Shown piece after piece: positions 27,044 to 37,664 of a stretch of 64,000 nt of DNA. Source of the DNA: Aphis gossypii. Its lineage: Eukaryota > Arthropoda > Insecta > Hemiptera > Aphididae. The notes beneath the pieces are model-generated. The model did no database searches. It saw nothing but the letters and a program-made list of their open reading frames with translations, and was not told the DNA's origin. Position 1 is the stretch's first letter. Each line of letters opens with the position of its first letter. The position numbers and the translations under genes were made by a program. The DNA lies in NCBI RefSeq assembly GCF_020184175.1, contig NC_065533.1:9136695-9200694 (forward strand). The letters run 5' to 3'.

Positions 27044-27290
27044 TTAAGGATTTACAAAATAATTTTGAATTTGAATATTTGCTTACTAAATGACTGACCC
27101 TGATTGTGTAGAAAGTTTATTTTCTGTCGTACGAGCTAAAGGTGGAAATAATGTTACGCCAGATTCATTTAAGTTTTATTCGGCCATACGAATGTGCATA
27201 ACGCAACAACTTCTAATTCCTCCTACATCTAGAAGTTGTGAAATAAAAGTTTTTGAGTTTTTAAAGACTTATTGCAGAATAAACTTTTAG
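27044..27290 (+). pseudogene. C-terminal end of the outer P-like transposase
   Basis: VKDLQNNFEFEYLLTK starts at the junction 27044. After a frameshift it continues with DCVESLFSVVRAKGGNN and a tail to 27290. This is the conserved P/THAP9 C-terminal motif (Cys, Glu, Phe-Ser, Arg, Gly-Gly-Asn). It is the plus-strand partner of the transposase that breaks off near 24640, so the 24.65-27.04 kb stretch is inserted DNA. A TTAA at 27044-27047 sits exactly where homology resumes. Confidence 0.7.
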
Positions 27291-27447
27291 TTATACCTAA
27301 TGTATTAACTAATTATTTATCCTGACATATTTTAATATTTTTTAATCTGTATTATGAGTAAAATAAATATTAATACATTATAATATTAAAGTATAAGTAC
27401 TAATAACTGTGTCAAACTGACTTTTTATTTAGTAAAATATCAAATTT

Positions 27448-27522
27448 GTGCAGTGGCAGGTGGGTGGATGTAATATTTTAGATTTGCCTCTGTCAAATAA
27501 AATTGTCAAACTGCCACTGCAC
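27448..27522. repeat. 75-bp hairpin with 12-bp perfect arms
   Basis: GTGCAGTGGCAG at 27448-27459 is exactly inverted at 27511-27522. The arms contain CAGTGGC, a frequent hAT terminal word, so it may be a tiny hAT-derived MITE in the right part of the P-like element. A target duplication is not evident. Confidence 0.5.
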
Positions 27523-27801
27523 TGTTTTCAGTTTTTTTACATTTTCTATAATGCGTGTTTATTATATTACATAAACACAGATTTAAAATATTAGTATATA
27601 AATTAATTGAAAAACAACAATTTAATTTTAAATTTTAAAATGTAAAATAATAATTAAGAATGACTACGGTCAAGTAAGCTAACATTGACAGCAAAATATA
27701 CTCAATAGGCGCCTGGAAAAATTTGTGTAGGCAACAACTACGATTACGGGGGGCATATAATTATGTATGTCGTGTTCTCATCGTAGACTGTCCCGTATTG
27801 T

Positions 27802-28030
27802 TATTTTGAGTATATTTGCTATTACCTACTCAATGTTGTGATTTATGAATTTTAACATTAGTTGGTATACATCTAACGAATATTAATGTACCTATGAATG
27901 ATGATTTAAATAGTAATATTCTTTATTACTATAATACTATGCTACGAATAATTATTCATAAATGTATATTCTTTAAATGTCATAATTACCATTAAGTTAC
28001 TGCTTATTATTTAAGTTAAGTACCTTAGTG
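27802..28030. other. short gene-free spacer
   Basis: AT-rich DNA between the P-like element and the next MITE; nothing recognisable. Confidence 0.5.
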
Positions 28031-28389
28031 TAGGCTTGCCATTCGTCCCGGTTTTAACCGCATGTCCCGGTTAATGGAAGCCGAACGAAAATGTAAAATT
28101 AATTTTGGTCTAGTAATGATTTTTATGAAAATAAATAAGAATAATATTATAGCCGTATTGAAAAAAATCCATTCAACAGAAAAATATCAAAATTAGCTTA
28201 TACTAATAAATGTAGTTAATGTAAAAAAAAATTGTATTGATTTTTTCATTTTCAATAAAATAACGGGTATTTATTATTTCCATATAAATTATAAATATAC
28301 TGACTAGGTACCTATACTAAAAAAGAAAAAAAAAGGTTATTTAATAATATGATGTCTCGGTTTGGTGATTTAAAAATCTGGCAACCTTA
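28031..28389. mobile_element. MITE with TAGGCTTGCCA-type ends
   Basis: The left end TAGGCTTGCCA and the inverted right end TAAGGTTGCCA match at 9 of 11 positions. Inner blocks GTCCCGGTT and the complement of ATGTCTCGGTTTG extend the relation. The flanks CCTTAGTG and CCTTTGTG match at 7 of 8 positions, as expected for an aged 8-bp hAT duplication. No coding frame is present. Confidence 0.65.
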
Positions 28390-28397
28390 CCTTTGTG

Positions 28398-30019
28398 TCA
28401 TTTATTTTATAAGTATAATATTTTGTATCTCTATAATATTAAAATTATCATCTAAATAAGCCTATTTTTTATCTAAGCTGAACATTATAATATAATTATC
28501 TAGATACGATAAAAGGTAATTAATTCATATATTTCCTTGGTACCTACCTATATAAATAATTCTTAACACTTTACCTAACATAGTATGGTTTTAACGATCT
28601 ATATTTTAATAAAAGGTAATTAACTTTAATTTAAGTATCAATTATTAAAATAGGTATCTTATAATATCATACTTATATACCTTACTATAACTTATATAGT
28701 TAGTATATCAATAATTGTCGATTTTTAATTTATCATTTATTTTGGAAACACGATGTCAACATAGTACGTATGTTGTCATCTTATAACTGTACTACAATAA
28801 TAGTACCATAGAAATTTAGATGCCTAAATCGATAAAATATCGTAAAAATTCAATTTTTATTACCTAATAAATTGAACCTTGTACATGTCTTTAATATAAC
28901 CGATTGCTTATAAATATTTCAAGGCTAATTCGGGTCCAAAAACTCAAATTTTGAATCTAAATTTATTGCCATATTCGACTCTAAAAATAAAACCATAATA
29001 TTCATAATCTTATAGGATTATAACTTAACCTAACCTAACATGTATACATCTTCGTTACGAAATAACAAAAATAGAATCAATTATAGTGAGTATTAGCAAT
29101 ATTATAATGTTATTTCATAAAAGTAATTATTTATATTTTTCATTATGAATATTAAATAATATATTATGTTGTGGTAGTGGTAGTAAATAGTAATATAATA
29201 TAGGTATTATTTATTTAATTAATAACAGTTTAATTTTCCATATTCAAGACTACGATCACACGATCTGTCAAAAATTACACAATGTCTAAAGCTTAGTCAA
29301 TTCGCTGTGAAGTTGTTGAGGTCCTAACTTTCAAAACTGTTGCATATAAATTGAAACGTTACAAAACAAAATTCCCGGCAATTTCTTTTACTTAAAAAAA
29401 TCATATATAAGAAAACATACTTCTATAGTGCGTTAAAACTTTTATGAGATGGAAAATGATAAAAATACATGTCTGCATAGGTTGTTAAAGATTTACGTCA
29501 AATATCCAATAATAATTATAATAAATCGAAGTTTATGCCTCTATGGACCAACAATATAATATGAAGTAGGTATATATATATACATACTATATACTTTATC
29601 TGTGATGGGTTTTCTAGTAAATTACAAAATTTTTAATATTATATAATATATTCATTAAAATTGCATATACGACACGCCTTCAAAATTGAATGTTACAATA
29701 AAATAATAAAATATATTATGTGAAATGATGTTACTTTCCTCTAATGTAAAATTCTATAACATTAAGATAAAGTTGTAGCCGTTGTAGGTACCTTTCTTAT
29801 CCGTTATTATATTATATCAGTATAGATATTATTGTACCTATATTAAGTTTAAAAATACCGACTATTAACGTGTACAACACAAGGTAGTATAATATATTAT
29901 AATAAATACACGTCTAGTTTTCAAGCTCTCGAAAATAAATACTTAATAACAGTACATTTCATAGTACACAGTAAAATATTTTCTGACAATATCATAAAAT
30001 ACCCATGTTTTTGAGCTAA
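28398..30019. other. gene-free AT-rich DNA
   Basis: No supported gene, RNA or structured repeat was seen. Confidence 0.55.
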
Positions 30020-30330
30020 TAAAATATAATAATGGTTAAACGGCAACTACCCGGCACCAGCCTATCGGATTGCTTCTATAATCAGACAGGGGCAAATACT
30101 CACTTTGCCCCTCCCCTAAATGACGCCACTGGAAGCGGCTCGTTGACGGATGGTCTCGAGGTTTTCGATGTATACGTGTGGAGACACAAAAAACCTACGG
30201 AGGTTACACGCGTGTGTCGTTTGCGAGCAGTACACCAAGGAATCGATCGATCGTCACCGTGACGCTGTCGAAAACCAATATGACCAAGCGTCCTAACCCG
30301 GTTGTCGACTATGGAGGGAATTTATGAAGT
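30020..30330. promoter_or_regulatory. GC/CpG-richer patch upstream of a possible gene
   Basis: The patch is clearly richer in GC and CpG than its flanks (GATCGATCGTCACCGTGACG near 30245, GGAAGCGGCTCGTTGACGG near 30131). Within it, 30090-30131 looks like an inverted hAT terminus (its complement starts CAGTGGCGTCATTTAG). The open frame 30032-30262 has no family match and is probably a by-product of composition. TATAAAT words at 30441 and 30461 lie between the patch and the candidate ATG at 30647. A promoter role is inferred from position and composition only. Confidence 0.3.
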
Positions 30331-30646
30331 GATGGCATATTATCAGTCTGGTTACCAGTAATCGTTTGAAAAAATATTATCATTATACGTATCTAGTATT
30401 CAGCCTGCAGGCAGCACCATATTATTATCAGTATCGCGAATATAAATTGTTGTAAGTCCATATAAATACCGTTGTGTTCACTGTTTACCTTTTGGCTTCT
30501 ATCTATATTATTAAAAACAGTTAATGGAAATCGAAATTATTGTTCATTGTTATATCTCTCACCTTGTGTATTTCACTACTGTCCTCCTGGTTGCTGTCTG
30601 TTGTTAACTTTTTACCGATCACTCATTTCCCTGACAAATTTCAAAC

Positions 30647-31227
30647 ATGGACAGAATAGGTGAGTTATTTAAAAACAGTGATATTTACTCTGATCACGAT
30701 ATCATTTTAATGTTATACATACCTACCCAATTACAATTCTTGAATAAATCTACCTAAATACAGTACCTACGTGTTTAGTCTAATGTTTTAATTAAGTTTA
30801 TTTACAGTTTTTTTTTTGTAAGCATAGAAGTTGGAATAATATATCTAATAAGCAAATTTGTCAATGTGTTTGATAAGAAATCAGTAGAGTTGATTTGAAA
30901 AAGTTAAATCCTATTAAACACAATGTTCTTAGTTATGTTACCAAAAGATTTGATTCAAATGACTAATTTCATCATTCTTCTGAATTATATTGTTATGTAC
31001 ATTTAGATACCTAATTTAAATAATTCATTATTTTAATTCAAATTTTGATATTTTTCAATAACTTGTGATAATTGTTAAACTAGTTGCGACTACGGCTGTG
31101 ATCTTTAATTATGGTTGCAATGTAACTTGATGCTAATAAAATTTGATAATATTACCACTGGGTGACTTCTTCCGTCAAATTTTCATGTTATACTATTACT
31201 TGTTGTACTTTAGGCACAGATTGTATG

Positions 31228-31258
<31 letters not shown>

Positions 31259-33236
31259 AATGTTAATAATGTAACTTTGCCAAATATTTTTGTTGAAAAC
31301 AAAGTTCTACTGATTACCTACTCCATGTATAAATGTAGGAATGAAATAAATAAATAAATTAGCTTTTTTGACTATTGATAATGATGTATCCCAATTGTTG
31401 TTAACTAAATATTGAAAATTAATTTCAAAATAAATTCCTGTATTATAATTATTACTATTCATGTCCATATTCATAGGTCCTATTTTTTTTTAAGCTCATT
31501 GTATGCTATATACATGAACTTTTATTGTGTTGTATGTTATTTACATTTTTGATAATATCTAAATTATTGTAAGACTGATATTGCCCCAATATAACTGTAT
31601 GATTATAACAGGGCTTGGAAGTTTTAGCAAACGTATACTTTTTTGATAAGTCACAGAACATCAAACTTAAAATTCAAATTTCTCGCACTTCTAATGCTAT
31701 ATAAAAATTGTTCTTGTTAATTTATGCATGTTTACGGTTTATAGTGCTATTTTTTCAACATAGAGTTTTAAATGCTATTTTTATATAAACATATTTTTTA
31801 TAATACAAATAAACAATATAATTCCAATAAAGTATACAAATACGTGAACAAAAACACATTTTGATTTTCAAATAGTAGTTACTATATTGGTTGTGATTGC
31901 TGATCACATAAGACAATTTATTCTTATAAATTCCAACAATTTGGTTACTTTTAATTATGTCAGGCGTAATGTACTGCAATTTTATTATTGGATTCATTGT
32001 ATTTATGTTCCAGAGCTAGATAAAGTACCTAATAATTTCTAAATACCTACTACCATATTCTATATAAAAAAATTTAATTCTTTCATAGAAATTTTTATCT
32101 TGTATGTTTACTAACTTTGTATGTTTTTATTTTGGTAATTTTAAGTGAATATTAAAGCAATAATTTAAAGTAAATATAATTTTTTGTTATAGTGCTAAAA
32201 TTTCTAAGCCTCGATAATAAACATCAATAATATTCTCCATTATTAAAGTGAAGTAGAAGTTGGGACTACAATTCATTCGAATGAAGAGGGCCTATAGCAA
32301 TTTTAGTTACCACGGTCCACGGTCCATAACTGAAAAATAATCTTAATACTTTGCAGTGTAAATATTTTGAAGTATGACAAAATGTGCTCAACAATGTATG
32401 AATTTTCAAACATTGATATTATTAGAGTATAAGCTTCATAAGATTTACATTTTTAGTTTCATTATTAGTAGATATCATTATCAGATATAAATAAATTGAG
32501 GATTAATTATTGGACTGAATTTCAGATTATTTTTGAAAAACAAAGTATAAATTTAAGGGAGAAAGAATGTAAATAGATTTAGAAAATTAATTCAAATTAT
32601 GAAACTCAAAAAATAACCACAAGTCTACAACCTTCTTTCATATGAGCACTTTTTCAGTTGTAACTATGTAAGTTTTTTCTTTTTATGAAATATTAATATA
32701 TTATTCAATATCTCATTAATAATCTATTATTTGTTACTTATTATTTTTAGCAAACTCCATCAGCAGTAACAGTTTTTCAAGACCAAAACAGTAATCAAGT
32801 AATATCTTCTATTATCCCCATCTGGTATAGGATAAAAAGTATTTACATTTTTTTAGGTCTAAATGAATTTAGTTATAATGATAGCATTGTCGTATTTTAG
32901 AAAAGTCTTAATTTAATTTATTTATATGGTAACTATTTTGTTATATATACATATTATTATATTATATAATTTTACTTAAGTATGTAATTTATTTAAATAA
33001 TGAGAGTATAATTTTTTACTTAAATATAATTTGTTAAAACAACAGATATTATAGACACTTCCCTCAGTAATTCAAACAGTGAAGTATTTCTAAATTCTCA
33101 TTTGTTGTTGGATAGCACTCAAATAAGTGAAGTTATTAAAGTATTATGTACTAGAAGTACATTTTTTTTTCATTGTTTCATTATTTTATTACCATTTTAT
33201 CACAGTAAAATAAAGTTGGAAATGTTAATTAATTAG
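30647..33236 (+). CDS. weak candidate two-exon gene (67 aa)
   Basis: ATGGACAGAATAG at 30647-30659 is followed by a perfect GTGAGT donor. An AACAACAG acceptor at 33045 opens a frame at 33046 with matching phase, ending at TAG 33234-33236. The exon 2 product includes DTSLSNSNSEVFLNSHLL and then STQISEVIKVL, a serine/asparagine-rich, non-AT-driven composition. The last 20 or so residues look like read-through of intronic sequence. A possible extra exon lies at 32752-32828, between a TTTTTAG acceptor and a GTATAG donor, but it contains a stop in the required phase. No family was recognised. Confidence 0.25.
31233..31258. repeat. (TA)n microsatellite
   Basis: About 13 uninterrupted TA units. Confidence 0.9.
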
Positions 33237-33239
33237 TAT

Positions 33240-35038
33240 TTTGTTTTGTTTGTTATATATTCTAGCATTATATTTTATTAATATCAGAAAATATTTATTA
33301 AGTTTTATTATAGTTCAAAAAAATATAAAAAAATATTGGTTGAAAATTGCTGGCAGATGAAAATCAAAGATCAACTTAAAAGCTATTTCCCATGAAACAA
33401 ATGCATGACAAATTTAATCAATGTTATAAATCTATTACATCCTCATCAAGTTGTACACATATTTATATACTTCTTGCCTCTTGGCTTCCACTATCTATAG
33501 GTAAAATGATTTACAATATTTAAAAATCAGTGGGTTAATTAATGTTAAGTGTTCTTATTTTGTTCCATAAAACGATTATCGATTTAAAAAATTATATTAC
33601 AGTTGAATGATTATTGATAATTGGTGATGATAGCAGTTTCTGTAATCTACATTGCTATAAAATACTAAATTATTTTTAAACATAAAATTTTTAATAAATT
33701 CTATTTATCTCAAATAAATTTATATATTTAAATTACAATTTCTTGTATTAATAACAATTAATTATATTTTATACTATAACATTAATATTATTAACTTAAT
33801 TGTATAATATAATTATTATACCTATATTTATGACAGTTACTAATTTCGATTTGTATTTCCAATGTTTTTGATTGTTGAATATAATATTATTGTTAAAAAA
33901 AAGTAGTAACATTTTAATTGTAAACATAATTAGTCTACTAAATTTATTAAATATTTATCATGTTTGTCTATAGTATTAAATGTCATTGTTAATAATGCTT
34001 AGTTGTGTTAATAATTTACATATAATGTAATTAACTTATAAATATTTAAGTTTATAGACCTCATTATATTATATTATGTTATTTTAAAATTATAATTATA
34101 ATTATGTCTATATGCCACAAATAATTATAAATTTTTCAATTTGTTTTACTTATATGAATACATTAATTTAAATTATTCTATTAAATTTATTAATTCATTA
34201 TATCATTTTTAAAATAATATATCAATATTTTTAATTATAGTTAGTGAATATTCAGTAAAAATATTTTAAAGGTTGGTAATCAACAGTGTAAATAATTAAT
34301 CTGTTGGCATTCGTTTTAGCCTAAGCAAGTAAAATAAAAGTTTTGGTTGATCTCAAGACGCTGAAATTATGGTATCTGTTGCATGTACTTACGTATGACT
34401 TTTAAAGCCTATTGTCTATTACTGAAATTCACTAACTCATTTATGAATAATTTAACTATTTTTTCCTATGAGTCATTTGACATATTATTAGAACATCCTT
34501 TTATTTTTTTTTATTTTATTTCCTAAAATATAAATTACAGTTTATCAAAGAAGTTTAATAATTTTTTGAATTAGTTAAATTTCATTTGTTTTAAATTATT
34601 TAGTATTATACTAAAAATTTGGTCATAAGTAACTACTTTTGTGCTCAAGAATATAATATTGATTTAATCTATTCTGTAATAATATGCTACTGTAACAAAT
34701 ACTAATATTTTTTAGATGTATCAACTTGGATTTTGAGATAAAATCTTCAATAAAATTAATACTTTCATCATTTTCAAGATAATGTTAAATTTCAATTACT
34801 CTTATTAAGAAACATTGTATTATTTAACCATTTTTTTTAAATTGTGTATTACTATCATTATCATATTCTGGAAGAATCAGTTGTATGCTTGCAATTTTAA
34901 CGAATATTTCTCTTATAGACTTGTGTTATTTGTTTATGATCTAGTTACATGTCTTACACTATTAACAAATATATCAGTGTCATTTTTTGTGGATGATAAT
35001 ATGATATCAATGCTGATATGATTTTACATCGTCTACAG
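33240..35038. other. gene-free AT-rich DNA
   Basis: No supported gene. Short AT-biased frames only. Confidence 0.55.
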
Positions 35039-35100
35039 CAGGGGTGGATCTAGAAATTTTCCAAGAGGGGGTGGTGTATATAATAAAAAGTAATATACCT
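35039..35100. mobile_element. solo hAT-like terminus
   Basis: CAGGGGTGGATCTAG followed by AGAGGGGGTGG resembles the left end of hAT elements of the CAGGGGCGGATC type. No inverted partner was found within a few kilobases, so it is a fragment or its partner has decayed. Confidence 0.4.
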
Positions 35101-35988
35101 ATATATACATAAATATATTTAATATGTATTTGTTATAAATATTTTTTAGTTAAAATAATAACTATTAATTAATTATGTATTATATTAATAATTTAACTTA
35201 ATTAGTACTGCCGTATTAACTTCGACAGTGTTAGTGATGTTACCGAGATGACATAATTTGCAGTTAATTAGGGAGTATGTAGGTTAGCTATCGTATCTTA
35301 TCTAAATTAGATATGGGTTATAGTTTAAGTACTCATTTTCACTAAATCTGTAGAGCATTAATAATTGTATGTAGAATTTTAAATGATATAAAATATTGTA
35401 TTAATTTAAAGTTATATAATATTATTTAAAGTTAGTGTTATAAAAAATACTTTAAAAATAATGTTCAAATATTTTTAAAACAGTATTTAAGACTAATTTA
35501 AACACCTACTATTTTTTGTTTCTTTTACTAGAAATAAATTGTTTTAACCTAGGTATTATGGTTTTTTTTATTGTAGTTCAATAATTTTCACAATACTTTT
35601 TATTGGTAGTATGAAAAATATATTTAATGGAAGTATTTAATATAATAAAATAGTATTAAAGTTTATTAAAGTAGAAAGAGTTTTATATTTAAAAATGAAA
35701 AAAAGATATAGGGTATTTGATAAGGAAAATGCATAGAATGTTAGGAATAATTTATATGAATATGGAATGGAAATAGAATGTGTCATCTATTCTAAAATAT
35801 AAGAAGAAAGATATTATTTTCCGGATAATTTATGTGTATTGTAGATTAAGTATTTCTAAACCAGGTGGAAAAGATAAGTTAATATTCCAAACTATTATAA
35901 TCGTAAAATTACCTAATTGAATTAATAATAGTGCTGTTCAATGTTCATTACAAAAAACATTTTAGTTAGCCATAATAATTATAAGTTT
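35101..35988. other. gene-free AT-rich DNA
   Basis: Nothing recognisable was seen; it may include the decayed interior of the element ending at 35039. Confidence 0.5.
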
Positions 35989-36149
35989 CAGGGCCGGATT
36001 TAGGGGACGGATAGCTGAGTGGGCTGCAGCTCAGGGGCCTCCACAGTTTTATGCTATTTTAATAAAAAAATATATTTTCTTGTTTATGCATAAGGGGTCC
36101 CCACAATGTATTTCGCTCACTGGCCACCACATACCTAAGTCTGCCCTTG
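35989..36149. mobile_element. 161-bp hAT-type MITE
   Basis: The left end CAGGGCCGGATTTAGG and the inverted right end CAAGGGCAGACTTAGG match well. The interior includes GGGCTGCAGCTCAGGGGCC and GGGGTCCCCAC. The flanks ATAAGTTT and GAAGGTTT match at 5 of 8 positions, consistent with a decayed duplication. No coding frame. Confidence 0.65.
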
Positions 36150-37664
36150 GAAGGTTTATCAATAATTACTAATTATAATAAAAATAATGTGGAAAAGTAA
36201 TTAACTCTTTAGGTTTGAGGTTCAATAAGTAAAAAGGTCATATCATAATATATTTTATATTTAAAAAATAAAAATATTTTGCCGCGCACCTTCGAAAATG
36301 TAACACACTACTAGTGCCCATGTGGTGGAAATATGAACTATTTAACCTGTATAATATTATCTAAGATTTAACCTAACTTGGTTTGTACGCTCAGGGGCTG
36401 ACGATAGGTAACCCGTATTTCTTAAACCATGATATTATCATTTATAATCAATTCGACGCTTCGACGGTCAGATAGTCTATTTGAATTGTGAGTACTAACT
36501 TCATATTTGATCCATATTATTATTTAGGTATATGTATATATTTATTTTGTTTTATTTATTATGAATTATGATTTTTTTTTAGTCACGGTTTAATTCAATA
36601 ATCATAAATTGAAACAAAAATTTTCTGAACAAGCTGTTACTATCATCTGCTCGTAAGTTGTAATTCACGTTTTTCAAAAAATTATCAGAAATCCTATGAG
36701 AAAATTTGTAGTAACTAACACTCCTACACTGTAGCTTATTGATAAGTCAAAGTTTTGTTAATAGCGCTTATAAAGTTTGAATTCAACTGTTTATACCTTA
36801 TCATTTTATGGTATGTATCATTAAAATATTCTTTTTTCACCCTTTATTTATTCACTTCTAAAAATGAAATTTACATTTCATCTCATCTCTCATATTTGTT
36901 ACGTCTTTAACCAACAATAATAATATAATAGGTATACTATTATAAATATGTGTAAGTAACTCATTATATGCCATTTACTCGGTACTTGTCATTTTACTAT
37001 ATCACCGTTATTATTTGTTTTTGCTGTAAGTTTATATTTTTTATTTATTGTAATGAATGGTAATTTAAAAAAAATCTTAGATATTACTGACATGAGTGTA
37101 TATGATAATATAATCTATAGCTAATAATTTTATTTTTAATGAAAAAATAACTTAAGTATGTACATTAAGTATTAAAATAAATAGTAATCCAAGAGAAGTA
37201 ATAATTGTTATTATAATAGGTAATAAAAGATATTAACGCTGTACTAAAATATTAATTTAGTCAGAAGTTTGATTCTTTAGTGTTAGAATTTTGTTTATGG
37301 TTTAGATGTTTTATTAATACATTTCATTTATAATTCTATATATCATTTATTAATATGTAGTTGAACCTCAAACAAAAGTCTATACAAATATTTATTTTTG
37401 GATAACTGACATTTTCATTTAAACAATTTTATTTGGTAATTTTGTATCATAGGTAGTCATAAAATAAATGTATAACTAATATACCTAGTATAAAGTTTAC
37501 TCGTCAATAATAAATATTCGATTTTTAAGTGAAAAAATTATTACTGCTATAAAAATTTCTACTGAACATTTTTTTTTTTTTTTTTAAGGAGTAATAAGTT
37601 TGGTGGTAAAGAGTTTTACTTTATACCTATTCAGTTATTTATAACAACAGATAACTTCATCATT
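36150..37664. other. gene-free DNA upstream of the three-exon gene
   Basis: No coding signal. A poly-T tract of about 17 bases (37569-37585) is followed by AAG, an acceptor-like site just before the exon that carries the ATG at 37665, so a 5' untranslated exon may lie in this stretch. Confidence 0.45.

Larger units (their letters stand above)
21945..27801 (+). mobile_element. P/THAP9-like DNA transposon, 5.86 kb, with nested insertions
   Basis: The ends carry matching inverted repeats: ACAATACGGGACAGTC at 21945-21960 and its complement at 27786-27801. A second pair of inverted blocks lies about 50 bp inside (21997-22026 and 27729-27754; key words GCCCCCCG and AATCGTAGT). Terminal plus subterminal inverted blocks are typical of P-like elements. 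Inside are a plus-strand THAP transposase pseudogene, a minus-strand THAP transposase pseudogene and a small hAT MITE. No clean 8-bp target duplication was found at the ends. Confidence 0.75.

Noticed and set aside
21945..27801. 8-bp target duplication of the outer P-like element
   Set aside because: The flanks TCCATATG and TATTTTGA do not match; the duplication has decayed or the exact ends differ by a few bases.
30032..30262. 76-codon frame in the GC-richer patch
   Set aside because: It crosses an inverted hAT terminus and matches no family; probably an effect of fewer A/T stops in GC-rich DNA.
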